The notes beneath the pieces are model-generated. The model did no database searches. It was not told where the DNA came from and saw nothing but the letters and a program-made list of their open reading frames with translations. A stretch of 64,000 bases of DNA from Prorocentrum cordatum (taxonomy: Eukaryota > Sar > Dinophyceae > Prorocentrales > Prorocentraceae): assembly GCA_963575745.1 (NCBI GenBank), contig CAUYUJ010016069.1, positions 92,501 through 156,500 on the forward strand, written 5' to 3'. Shown one piece after another: positions 21,571 to 31,862 of the stretch. Position 1 is the stretch's first letter; each line of letters begins with the position of its first letter. A program made the translations under genes and the position numbers.

Positions 21571-22377
21571 GACGAAACCGTGGCCTCAGAGGACGTGGCT
21601 GGTCCGATTCTCTTCGGCCAGCCCGCCGCCAGCTTCACGGCTATGCATAGCAGGGGCTCCGCGCAGCTCGTGGAGGCAACAATGCGTGTCTGCGCGTTGT
21701 CCCATCGCGATGCGATCCGTTTCTCTTGGGCGCGCTGTGAAGATGTGCGGTTGGGCCCTGATCGCGCGAGTGGGACAGCTTCGAGGGGCAGCGGATTCCT
21801 ATCTATTGTCGAGCAATTGGTGCCTGCACGGTGTGGCAACCAGATGCAAGGTCAAAGGCCAGCAACATATGTACACGTACGCGGTCAGCTTCCCCTGGAG
21901 GGCGTTTGAACGAGGACGTTCGTGCATTCAAGATCGCGGAGGGCGTACATGTACATATGTCGTTGCTCGCTCACAAGGGGCGTCCAGAGAGAGAATGAAT
22001 CGTTGCAGCTTTGGGCTGCGCCCCGGAGCACGCGAGGCGAGAGCCGACCGCGGGCGCGCGCGGGAGAGGAGCAACTGGAGGAGCCGGTGCGGGACAGGGC
22101 GGGGGGGGGAGCGGGAGTGGGAGGGGCGAGAGAGGTCCACGTAAAGCTCTCGCCCAGGCCTTCTCGGCCTCCGCCTGCTCCTCCTCCTCCTCCTCCTCCT
22201 CCTCCTGCAGTCGCACATATTTGGCACTGGCTGTCCTCCTCCAAGAGAACGAAGACAGAGACGTCCGACGCTGGCCCTCCTCCTTCGGCCGCTGCGTGCG
22301 CTCCACCGTGGCGTTGCACCCGCTGGCCGCTGCAGGCTGTCCGTCTCCTTGGCGCTGTTGCCCTCCCTCGTCCTGTT

Positions 22378-22409
<32 letters not shown>

Positions 22410-22844
22410 TTCCTGTCCTCCTCCTCCTCCTCCTCCTCCTCCTCCTCGCGCGGGGCGCAAGATACCATCGGAGGCCCCGGCCCGTCGCTCCGCTCCCCCC
22501 CCCCCCTCCTCACCAAGCCGCCGAGGCGGACGGCGGCGGCCTCGTCGGCCTCGGGACGCTCCTCAGGAGCAGCCGCCTGGCTGGCAGGCGGGCGGCCCCG
22601 CCCCCTGCGGCGCGTGCGCGCGCCGCCGCCGCCGCTCGCCGCCGTCGCCGAGCTCTCACTCCTCGAGAGCGGCGTTTTTCAGTCCAGCTGCTCCTCCTGG
22701 GGCTCGCACCCAGTTTTTTACCAGGGAAGGTCCTGGTCCTCAAACTGTGCCGTTGGACCCCGGCTTACCACAATAGCAGCTCCCGCTTGATCTTCCCTCA
22801 GTATCATTACGAGGAGGAGAGCGAGGAGAAGGACGCGACAGATT
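21571..22844. other. GC-rich region with short CTC and GTC triplet runs, no gene
   Basis: Contains CTCCTC runs at about 22,170-22,205 and 22,409-22,446 and a GTC run at 22,380-22,410. Long open frames on both strands are Pro-, Ser- or Arg-rich and follow the triplets, so none is called. Part of 21,900-22,050 repeats the word GTACATATGT, inverted at 21,870 and 21,950. Confidence 0.4.
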
Positions 22845-22849
22845 ATGAC

Positions 22850-22850
22850 G

Positions 22851-22884
<34 letters not shown>

Positions 22885-23022
22885 GGAGGAGGAGGAGGAG
22901 GAGGAGGAGGAGGAGGAAGGTGAGGAGAAGGATGAGACGAGGGGGGGAGGAGGAGGAGTCGGAGGAGGAGGAGGAGGACGAGGAGGAGGAGGAGGAGGAG
23001 GACGAGGAGGAGGAGGAGGCTT
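22850..23022. repeat. GAT/GGA purine tract
   Basis: GATGAT triplets pass into GGAGGA for about 170 bp; a polypurine strand with mirror symmetry. Confidence 0.9.
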
Positions 23023-23029
23023 AGTTATC

Positions 23030-23765
23030 TTTGCTCGCAAGGGCATCAGCCCAAGGATTGCATACGCTGCGTTGCCATTTATTCGGAGAAAAAGCCAGGC
23101 ACAGCGTAGCCAGTCCCCACACAGCAACTTCCGCCCTCCTACATCATGGTACCTCCTGTCCCCTCTCCCACAACGGTAGCAGCCCAAGGATTGCAAGCCT
23201 ACTGACCAGCCTTTACAATACGAACCAGCCCGACGTAGCGCAGCCATCTTACTTATCTTTGCTCGCAAGGGTAGCAGCCCATGGATTGCATACACTGCGT
23301 TGCCACTCCTTTTAATTTAGTGCGAGAGAGCCAGACACACAATTGTACTATCACATCGTTGCTCAGCAGGGTAGCCACCCAAGGATTGCAGACGCTGCGC
23401 TGCCACCCTTTTTTAATAACGAATATCTGTTATGAGACAGCCAGGCATTGCATAGCCAGTTGGCACACATAATCCTCCATCCTACCTCCTGCTCATATTG
23501 CTTCCTGCCTCTATGTCCTCCCAATTCTCAAGGGTAGCAGCCCAAGGATTGCAGGCTAGTTTTTGGCTCGTCTCCCATACTGGGGTATAGGCACAGACTG
23601 CAAGCACTACGGGCCAGCCGATACCGCACGAGCCAGCCAAGCGTTGCACAGCTAGCTTGGAAACATTTGTAGTTAGGGAGGGCATGAGAGGGCTGGTGGG
23701 AAGTCGCTCTTGCTCACAAGGGGTAGCAGCCCAAGGGTTGCTTACGCTGCGCTGCCTCTTTATAT
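23030..23765. repeat. Spaced repeat GGGTAGCAGCCCAAGGATTGCA, six copies
   Basis: Copies start near 23,042, 23,176, 23,272, 23,371, 23,532 and 23,720. Most continue into TACGCTGCGTTGCCA, and intervals range from about 90 to 190 bp. The intervening sequence is not obviously related. No gene is seen. Confidence 0.75.
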
Positions 23766-24029
23766 TCTAGTACGAATCTGAGGCAGCACATACCACTGAA
23801 TCTCAAGGGGCTTCTTATCACGAAGGTTACGGGGCTCGTCACACCAAGGTACGTGCTGTCCTCTAGTACCTGGCGGACGTCTACTCTTTGCTTCCAGCAC
23901 TTACCACGGCGCCGCTTTAGTGTCCAGCATGCACCGCGACGCCCGCCAGGTACTTCGTGCACTGGGTCGAGTCTACAGTAGGTTAAGAACTCTACAGCTG
24001 CACAGTTTAAGTCCGATCAACGCCAACGT
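23766..24029. other. Region without a recognised gene
   Basis: Ordinary sequence with short frames only. Confidence 0.4.
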
Positions 24030-24225
24030 CAAAAATGAGGAAGAGGAAGAGGTGGAGGAGGAGGAGGAGGAGGAGTTGACGCATGATTATGATGATGAGG
24101 AGTAGGAGGAGGAGGAGGAGGAGGCGAAGGAGGAGGAGGAGGTAACAGGAGGAGGAGAAGGAGTGTTGGGTGGGATAGGAGGAGGAGGAGGAGGAGGCGA
24201 AGGAGGAGGAGGAGGAAGATTAGGT
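24030..24225. repeat. GGA purine tract
   Basis: Two GGA-rich runs (24,050-24,075 and 24,103-24,220) with occasional GAT and GCG triplets. Confidence 0.9.
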
Positions 24226-25246
24226 GGAATGTGATAGGGATCGGGAGAGATACAAAAGAGGAAGATGAGGACAACAATGTGGATGCGGTAAGTACTGGCG
24301 AGCTGGTGGCGGGTCGGCTCGCTGTGCTTGTACACTTGAGCGCAGCCGCAGGGAATGCTGAGAACTCTACCGTTGCTGATCTTGCCCATTCATGCTGCTT
24401 TGTGTCGGAGACTGCCTTATCGCCTTCTTACGCCTTACGGAGAACTTCAAGGCAAGAGGACGGACCGGCCAGCCACACCCACGAAATTCGCATCTCTGGA
24501 GCTTCGATTTCTGATGGAACGTGCTCTCATCATTGAGCTGAGCTTTGCCCGTCTTGGTCCTCCCTGGAAATTTTATCGTTGCAAGCTCCCCTGCCATTTA
24601 CAGTTGAGCAAATAGTCAAGAGTATCTTACGATCAGAGCAGCCGTTTATGCTTACAAGAGGCACGTGGCAGCGGAGTGCGGTCGCGAATCCGGAACGATA
24701 TCCCGATCCGATTCAGCTATCAGCCAAAAAGCCAGGCATCGAACTAGGCAGAAGGTAATCCAGACAACAGGCGAGAGTCATATGCCCACGATGTGTGTGT
24801 GTGTGTGTGTTCGAATCGGGTCTGCAAACTGACACGTCCTGGCTCACGTCCGGTTCTTCACCCCTTTACCTGACCAGACGTTTCAAGGCATAGTGAGCAC
24901 CACCTCTGCTGCTCATTCATTGCTGGGTTCACAGAACGCGTGCTATTATGTTTCTCTCGATGAAGAAGGAGATATGGGCGGGGAATTTCGGATGAGAGAG
25001 ACAGAGAGAGAGAGAGGAGGACAGAGAGAAGGAGAGAGACATATCTTTAAACATCTTACCAGAGATATATACATTTAGCATGTAAGACAAACTTACTTTA
25101 ATATCTGACCAGATAGACATATATAGTTCGATAGGTAGATCGATAGGTCGATCGACCGATATATTTATAGATGTATAGAAAGATGGAGGGCGACAGAGAG
25201 AGAGAGAGGGACAGAGAGAGATACAGAAAGGGTCGTCTGCGCCCCA
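24226..25246. other. Region without a recognised gene; (GT)n and GA tracts
   Basis: A GT run at 24,795-24,811, GAGAGA runs at 24,995-25,040 and 25,190-25,222, and GATAGATCGATAGG words near 25,130. Short open frames without known motifs. Confidence 0.4.
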
Positions 25247-25774
25247 GTGGGGAGGAACCGCCAAACATTTTTGGTTACGGTCTGTGCGCCGCTCGCGGCG
25301 GTGGTTGACGGACGCGCGCCGCTCCTGGCGCAGGACCTGGCGCCGTTGGTCTCCACAGTCTCCTCGAAGCTCTCTGGCATACTTCAGCGCGGACGGCTAC
25401 CAGAGCAGGCGTGGGCAGAACCCGTATCTTGGCGACGCCGGTGCTCGAATAGCATCGCATACCATTTGGTCAACCACACGATGGACAGGCGACGTTCGTG
25501 GTGTCATCAGTACAATCCGCCAGCCGACGGCTTGCGTACCAGGGGGACTAACTATCTCATCCATGTCGACGGGGGGGCCCGCGGCGATAGCTGTCCTTCC
25601 GCAGCAATATATGTTGTGGCGCATGCTGTAGTCGATGGCGACTTGGCACTCTTATTCAAAATGTATGGCTGGACCTTCATTGAACGACTGGCGTCGTCTT
25701 TCGCAACTGGGGCCATTGCTTCAGAGAGCGCAATGGATATGTTAACCACTCCTACAGCCTCTGGCTGTTCTTGA
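25247..25774 (+). pseudogene. RNase H-like fragment of a non-LTR retrotransposon
   Basis: A 175-codon plus frame. From about residue 100 it reads NYLIHVDGGARGDSC, which fits the first strand of a retroelement RNase H with its Asp. It is followed after the expected distance by TFIERLASSFATGAIASESA, where the Glu of the last word fits the second catalytic residue. The third Asp and the terminal helix are missing; the frame stops soon after (CS*). The N-terminal part contains no recognisable RT. This is most likely the truncated tail of a LINE, standing alone among microsatellites. Confidence 0.4.
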
Positions 25775-25819
25775 CAGCCGACACGGCGTGAGGCGGCTGG
25801 TGCGACAGCATCCTAGGCC

Positions 25820-26112
25820 CAGTTGGAGGGAGAGAGAGAGAGAGAGAAAGGGAGAGGAATCTATATATATATATATATATAGAGATATGTGTATATATAT
25901 ATATATATGAGAGAGAGAGAGTGAGAGACACGCACACATGTATGTGTGTAAATGTGCATGTCTGTAGACTTAGCGGGAGATTGCGATGCTGTTGCGATAT
26001 GGGGGTAGCGTGGTAGCGGACGTGCGTACTTCGCTTACATGTACAGCGGCGTGGAGAGACGGAGAACGGACGGAGAGAGAGAGAGAGAGGCATATACATA
26101 CAGGGTGATAAC

Positions 26113-26160
<48 letters not shown>

Positions 26161-26675
26161 TAAGCAGCAATCATCATGAGAGCGAACGAGAGAGGGATCT
26201 ATATATCTCTATGTATGTATGTATGTATGTATGTATGTATGTATGTATGTATTTATACATATAGACATAAGAGAAAGAGAGAGAGATATAATTACGTTGC
26301 TCCCATCGTACTTTCGGACCGCATCCCAAAACTGATTTCGAGCACCCGGAAAAGTGTCGAAACAGTGTCGAAACAGTGTCGAAACAGTGTCGGACGAGTG
26401 TCTCCCAGGGCCCGACATGTGAAAACCCTCCAGTTTCGGTACCTTCTTGGTGCTCGACATTCTTCCTGGTGATCAAAGCTAAAGTAGATTGCAACGTCAT
26501 ATAGAGAGAGAGAGAGGGATAGAGAGAGAAACAAAACAGAGAGTGAGGCCGAGAGAGAGAGAGAGAAACAAAGAGCGAGTGAGATAATACATATATATAT
26601 AGATATAGAGAGAGTGAGAGAGAGTATGTGTGTGTATGTGTATATATATATACATATCATGAAACAGATGTCGAA

Positions 26676-26707
<32 letters not shown>

Positions 26708-26725
26708 AAAGAGGGAGACCGAGAG
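25820..26725. repeat. GA, TA and TATG microsatellites with an 11-bp repeat
   Basis: GAGAGA runs (25,830, 26,060, 26,120, 26,500-26,580, 26,676-26,715), TATA runs (25,862, 25,890), a TATG run (26,212-26,250), and four copies of CAGTGTCGAAA between 26,352 and 26,396. No gene is seen. Confidence 0.85.
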
Positions 26726-27183
26726 CAGGGGCTGTCCCGAAGGCTGCGCGCGGGGTCCGTGCGGGCCGCCTGCTTCATGCCCGTGGTCGAGCGGCTGCTG
26801 CACATGCTGAGAGCAGGGAAGATGCCGCGCCAGGCAGGGCCGAGGGGTCTGGGCTGCTTTGCCAGGGGAGCACCCCTTGGCGAGCCTGCGCAATCATTAG
26901 CTCGGGAGTGGTTCGCTGCGTTCGACGGCGTAGATTGTGCACCGTCGCTGACCCGGCCCAGGCTGATCCTATACCCATGGTCGGTGTATGTGCCTTCCTG
27001 GCCAAGCAGGGGTGGCCCATACATACATCCTGGGCCCAGGGCCCGTGGTTGTGAATAGCCAGGGTCCTCGTTTGCGAGGACGACGCTGCCGCTCGGAAGG
27101 TCCGTCGCTGCGAGCGTCCAGGCCTGGAGAGAATCTGTAACACAACGTACGATGATGATGTGAGAAGCCGGCCCTGGGCTGGG
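26726..27183 (+). other. Unassigned region with a short plus-strand open frame
   Basis: 26,759-27,058 gives about 100 residues (for example MPVVERLLHMLRAGKMPRQ, EWFAAFDGVDCAPSLTRPR) that resemble the segment ahead of the RT in some LINEs. There is no catalytic motif within the piece, so it is not assigned. Confidence 0.2.
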
Positions 27184-27501
27184 AAACTATTTGTTGGATC
27201 GGTTTCCCCCGCCCTGGTCAGGCGCGCCTCTGGACGGTCAAGGGGCCAGACGGAGCCGAAGCGAAGCGGAAACCGAGGGTTCGGAAACTATTGTGTGAAT
27301 CGTTCCCCCCGCAGTCGCCGAGGCCGTTTTGGACGCTCTGACCGCTCGCGGCCCCCCCGTCCAGGTCCACGGGGAGGGGGTAGGGGCAGGGGTAAACCCC
27401 TCCCCGAAGGGGAAGAAGGAGGGGTGGAAGGGAAAACTCCCTAAACCACCGACGCCCAGAGGGCTGGTGGGACTATTGTGTGAATCATTCCCCCCGCAGT
27501 C
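27184..27501 (+). repeat. Repeated acceptor-like string ahead of the retrogene
   Basis: The string ACTATTGTGTGAATC followed by RTTCCCCCCGCAGTC occurs at 27,287-27,316 and 27,472-27,501 with one mismatch in 30. A worn third copy starts near 27,184. A pyrimidine-rich run ending in CAG looks like a 3' splice site. The sequence between copies is different. Confidence 0.7.
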
Positions 27502-27689
27502 TCTTCTCAATCGTCAGCTCACATCATGCAGGGCGTTCCCGAGACAGCCCCGCCCCCCAGGGGAAAATCGGGAAAGGTGGCCTCCCGCCCTCGGCGGAGG
27601 GCCCGCGGAGGGCGGCGGGAGCAGGACAGTGGCCACTTCGATGTCTCAACGAGGGGCACTCCACACGAGCCTGCCCTGTCCCTCGCCTT

Positions 27690-27800
27690 CTTCGTCCACC
27701 TCCTCCTCCTCCTCCTCCTGCTCCCCCCCCTCCTCCTCCTCCTCCTCCTCCTCTTCCTCCTCCTCCTCCTCCTCCTCCTCCTCCTCCTCCTCCTCCTCCT
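27690..27800. repeat. CTC triplet tract
   Basis: About 110 bp of CTCCTC on the plus strand, just ahead of the spliced-leader relic. Confidence 0.9.
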
Positions 27801-27854
27801 CGTGCCCTCGCCCTCGCCCTCGCATCTCTCCGCCCCCGCCGCTCCTCGCCCTCC

Positions 27855-27876
27855 TCCGTAGCCATTTTGGCTCGAG
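27855..27876 (+). other. Relic dinoflagellate spliced leader
   Basis: Twenty-two bases matching the dinoflagellate trans-spliced leader at 21 positions, including the uninterrupted CCGTAGCCATTTTGGCTC; the single change is A to G near the 3' end. A genomic spliced-leader copy at the start of a gene is the known signature of a mature mRNA that was reverse transcribed and reinserted. It lies 62 bases before the first in-frame ATG of the gene downstream and follows a CTC-rich stretch. Confidence 0.9.
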
Positions 27877-27938
27877 CGGGCCGCGTTTCGGGAGGCCCTC
27901 GCCAGCGCGCCTGTCTCGGCGCAGGCGCGCAAGAGGCC

Positions 27939-29285
27939 ATGGGCGGCTGCCCTGCTGGCCGCTGCTGGGCTGCTGCCAGCGCGCGAACGCTGGCGCGACG
28001 GCTCAGACGAGATCGACGTCGGGAACTTGGAGCGACGCGGGCGTCGGCCTTGGCGCACCGCTCTAAGGCCCTGCGAGCCTCGCTCACCACGCACTGGAGC
28101 CTGAACGACGCCTTGGGCTGCCACATGCCCTCACTCCGCGATGCGGTGGATGCGGGGCGCCTCCTGGGCATCGAGCGCCACCTCATCGACGATGCGGAGG
28201 AGCTGCTGATCGTGGGCAACTCTGCGCGGCACGCGCCGCCCCCTGGTGCGGCCCGTGGCCCACCTCCGGCGCCGGTTGGCCTAGCCGCTCCTTTGTTGGA
28301 GGCGGCCCTTGCCAGCAGAGGAGAGAAAGGTGCACGTCCCACCCTCGGCGCAAATGCGGCGACCTTCGTGCCGCGCGATGTCGCCGTCCTAGAGGCGCTG
28401 GGCGTGAAAGGGTCCGCCGAGGAGTGGAGGATTTTCGTGGAGTACGTGCGCTCCGCCGAGGACAACTCAGATCTGGGGAAGCATGACGTGATCAGCACGG
28501 CCCCGGGTGCGAAGCAGGAGCTGGAGGGCGAGCAAATCGCCCCGCAGGCCCCCGCGGTCGGCCTCGGCACCGAGGAGTTCTTCGAGAAGAAGTTCACCGC
28601 GGCCGAGAGCCACATGATCTACGCGCCCGCCACGACGGCGGGCCTCGCGAAGGAGATCGATCAGAACGAGTACGCCGCGGAGCAGGAGCTGAAGGGCGGG
28701 GAAGTCGCCCTGCAGGCCCTTGCGGTCGGCTCCGGCACCGTGAAAGCTTTCGAGATGGAGTTCACCGGGGCAGACAGCCACATAATCTCCGTGCCTGCCG
28801 AAACGGTGGGCCTCGAGAAGGAGATAAAGCCGAACGAGGACACCGCGAACCAGGAGCTGGAGGGCGAGGCTGTCGCCCCGAAGGCCCCCGAGTCAGACTT
28901 CGGCCCCGAGGAAGTCTTCGCGAAGGAGTTCACCGACACCGAGAGCCACAATATCCCCGTGCCTGTCGCAACGGTGGGCTTCCAGACGGAGATGAAGCTG
29001 CCCCAGGCCGCAGCCACCAACAATGTCGAGATGTAGTTCACCGAGGCCGAGAGCAACAAGCGTCGCCCGACCATGATCGGCAGAGGCGGCCTCGTGGCAT
29101 GGCAGTGCCCACGCGGACACGCGCTGCGAAGAACAACGCGAGGCAAAACATCCAAGCCTTACGTGACGTGCAGTGAGCCCTTTGCCACAAAGTTCACACC
29201 AATCTATATGTGCCTTACCTGCAGGTGGAGAGTGTGCGAAGCCTGCGCTCACGAAACAGACAGCAACTCTTCAGATTGCGAGTAG
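27939..29285 (+). pseudogene. Intronless retrogene: repeat protein with C-terminal zinc-binding segment, interrupted by TAG
   Basis: From the ATG that follows the spliced-leader relic the frame runs 365 codons to a TAG (29,034-29,036), then continues open in the same frame for 82 more codons to a second TAG. Residues 1-190 are Ala/Arg-rich, then helical (LRDAVDAGRLLGIERHLIDD). Residues about 192-359 are three tandem 56-residue repeats of the type QELEGE...FxxEFTxxESH, acidic and probably elongated. After the TAG comes FTEAES, as in the repeats, and then a Cys/His cluster: WQCPRGHALRR, YVTCSEPF, MCLTCRWRVCEACAHE. This fits a small zinc-binding domain. At the TAG position two of the three repeats have Glu (GAG) and one Lys (AAG), so a G-to-T change is likely. 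No introns are seen. Function unknown. Confidence 0.65.
28512..29015 (+). repeat. Three 168-bp coding tandem repeats
   Basis: Repeats start at 28,512, 28,680 and 28,848, exactly 168 bp (56 codons) apart. They diverge in both DNA and protein but keep the words CAGGAGCTG, TTCACC and GAGAGCCAC. A fourth, shortened copy seems to lie over the TAG codon. Confidence 0.85.
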
Positions 29286-29512
29286 AGGATTTCGAATAAC
29301 ATCGGCGGGCATGCGATGTAGTGTCCTATATGCTGCCTCTCGTTCGTCGCATGCCCTTGTGTGGTTTGGAAATCCCCCTTTGAGGGGATGCGGTTTTCAG
29401 AATGATGAGCGCAGCCTGTGCGAAGGACTCAGGCTGCCTTGAGTAGGCGAGGCATCAGCCCGCCCAAATTCGATTTACGAATCGATCACGAACACTCCCC
29501 TTATAGCCGTGC
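29286..29512. other. 3' flank of the retrogene
   Basis: No poly-A run or matching target duplication is visible, so the 3' border of the retroposed copy is not defined. Confidence 0.4.
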
Positions 29513-29780
29513 GATGGTCCTCGTCGTCGTCCTCTTCCTCCTTCTCGTCCTCTTCGTCCTCGTACTCCTTGTCCAAGCTCGCGTGGACAGAGTATCCACT
29601 AAACTCGCAGAGGCCTTGGGCGACGTGCGCGAAAGGCTGGCGAATTTGGAGGCTGCGCAGCGGCCTGAGGGGCCCGAGGTGCTCCCTGGAGTGGCGGTGC
29701 GGAGGCCCTCTCCTGGCCCCGTTTTTGAACGGCATGGCAAGGCCTCAGGAAGCTCGCCGTCGCTGCCAGTCTGCCACTGA
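29513..29780 (+). CDS. Possible small single-pass membrane protein
   Basis: From ATG at 29,513 the 88-codon frame begins with about 20 hydrophobic residues (Leu, Val, Phe), followed by a short coiled-coil-like stretch VDRVSTKLAEALGDVRERLA and a Pro-rich tail. The hydrophobic part is encoded by CTC/GTC-type triplets, so it may simply be an expanded simple repeat. The helix after it is not repetitive, which is the only argument for a real gene. No family recognised. Confidence 0.25.
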
Positions 29781-31347
29781 GGACGCGAGTGCCGTCGCTC
29801 AGACTGCATGTTCGCCCACCCTGATGGGAAACGCAAGGAGGAAAAAAGGTCGAGTTGGGTTCGGATGCAACTGACCATGTTGCTCAGGGCCCACGTCGGA
29901 TCGAACCTGTCGCAAAGCCGATCAATTACGTCCGCTTCTCCACAATCGCTGATCAGATGGAGTCCGAGGGGCTACACGAGTTGGTGATGACACACCTCCT
30001 TGGGGGCGGTCCCTGGGACGACCTTCCGTCAGGTCCAGACATGGCTAGCGGGCTCCCTCCTGAACCTCGCATTGGTTAATACGTGCTCTGCTCTGGATGG
30101 CCTTCTCTTCGGCTGGCAGCGCAGCTACCTCTTCTTCCCAACGGCCTTCGGAATCCCTGAGGCGGCTTGTCTTCCTCGCGGTCTGCGGGTTCTCGCAAGG
30201 CTACTCGCTTCGCTCCGCTTCCCTGTCTTTTTCCTGTGCTTCTCCACTTGCGAGGTTATTAAATAGGGGGCTTCCGCCCGCTCTCATTCCCCGCCGTGAG
30301 GGGTGTGGAGTTTCCGATATCGAACAGACATCATGCGTAACGCTGTGCCTCCTCCTCTTCCTCCTCCTCCTCCACCTTCTCATCTCTCTCTCTCTCTCTC
30401 TCTCCCTTTCTTCCTCTTTATAATTCAGCAATGTTAGAATTACTCTGCCTCCTCCCCTGAAGCAGGCTGGAAGATCCCCCGCCTCCCCCGCGAGTTCTTT
30501 TTGGGGTTCAAACATTGCTTCCTGCTATGGTTTTGTATCCTGGAACTGTTTGCGGTGCTTCAAAACAGCGTTCCCGCTGCATCCTGGGACTCACTTTCTA
30601 ATTGGCGCTTTGCTCCCGTCGTTCAGAGTGGCGCTCTCGCCCCAGCGCGGGCCACGCTTCTGCATCCGAGTCTTGCTTTACCGTGGTCCCCCATCATGTC
30701 CCCTCCTCCGCCTTCCCCTGGTCCTCCTGTTCCTCCAGGTCCTTCCGCGCCCTTTCCTGCTACTGCTGTTCGTCTCGCCCCGTCGCCGGTCACTTTTCTG
30801 AATCCGAGTCCTGGTTCGTCGTTGTCGCCCTGTTTTCTCCTCCGCTGCCTTCCCTTGTTTTTTCTTTCCATTCCGATCCTTCCGCTTTCGTTCCTGCTGC
30901 TGCTGTTCGGTCTCACTCACCCCATTCTTTCACTCTTATTCTCACCCGCCGCCTCCTCCTCCTCCTGTGCACGCACCTCATGTCTTCCGATGGCGCATAA
31001 GACGAAGTGGTCTTTCTGTGTGAGTCGCAGAGCGGCTGTGATACGCGTCCACGGCTAGAGAAAAACAAGCGCCATCGCAAGGGATGGGAGGGATGGATCG
31101 GATGTCCGAGGAGGCGCGAGCGCACATAGCTTGCCCTCTCTCTTCCTCTCTCCCTCTCCCTCTCTTTCTGTTTTTTCTAAAAGCTGACCCCACAAGATGG
31201 GTTACCGCCGGGGTACCCAGAGCTTTCTGAGTCGGCCACGTCAGGGGGGGGGCCCTCCAGAGACTGGATGGTTTCGATGTCGCTGTGCCGAAGGCCCTGG
31301 CGCATGCAGCGGGGACGACCACCAAGAGTCGCCATCTGTCCCCATCT
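29781..31347. other. Region without a recognised gene
   Basis: CT microsatellite at 30,380-30,410 and CTC runs at 30,350-30,378 and 30,951-30,965. A plus frame at 30,501-31,058 starts with a hydrophobic, signal-like stretch (HCFLLWFCILELFAVLQ) but continues in Pro/Ser/Leu-rich low-complexity text. A minus frame at 30,978-31,514 is also unassigned. Neither is supported enough to call. Confidence 0.35.
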
Positions 31348-31383
31348 ACCTTGGCTATTTTGGCCCAAGCCGTTCGGCTCAAT
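31348..31383 (+). other. Possible tandem spliced-leader relic, strongly worn
   Basis: ACCTTGGCTATTTTGGCCC with the following AAG matches the leader at 18 of 22 positions. It is followed directly by CCGTTCGGCTCAAT, similar to the 3' two-thirds of a second leader (CCATTTTGGCTCAAG) with one base missing. Tandem leader remnants of this form arise when a retroposed gene is trans-spliced and reinserted again. No clear gene follows, so this remains tentative. Confidence 0.35.
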
Positions 31384-31639
31384 TTATCTAGATGGTTTAA
31401 GCGCCCCCCCTCCCTTCCCCTTTCTCCACCTTTGCATGCGCTATGCTCAATGCGACGCTGAAGGATGACAAAGCAGTTCACGGCTCCCGTGTTGCAGGAC
31501 GATTCGCGGGACACTTTTTCCGTCAGCTTTTACAGCGTGCCCTTCGCTTTTGGGATGTTTCAGCCCGGCTGTGTGCGTAGAGTGGCGCGCCGGCGCGTCG
31601 GTTTCATTTTATTAACGCAGCAATTTCTTCTTCATGCAA
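31384..31639. other. Region without a recognised gene
   Basis: Short plus frame (31,465-31,743) without known motifs; overlaps the end of the LINE on the other strand. Confidence 0.35.
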
Positions 31640-31862
31640 AGGTGGACAGTTCGTTAACACCCATTCACCACCTTGGTTGGCCTGTGTATTCAGTTGAGCA
31701 AGCAGCCGGAGTTTTTCCGAAAAAAACGGTTTGGCACGCTTGACACTTGCAATCGCGGCCGGCATACATGCGCATGATATTCCTCATGCCGTGCTTGACA
31801 CGCATGTGTGTTTTAACAAAGGTTGCCTGGTCCCAGAAGCTCTGCCACTGCAGTGCGGGCAC
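31640..31862 (-). pseudogene. LINE-A C-terminal zinc-finger-like segment
   Basis: A minus frame reads FVKTHMRVKHGMRNIMRMYA, then CKCQACQTVFFGK. The spacing H-x4-H followed by C-x2-C fits the CCHC/C2H2-like end found in many LINEs. It probably binds element RNA or target DNA. Confidence 0.5.
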
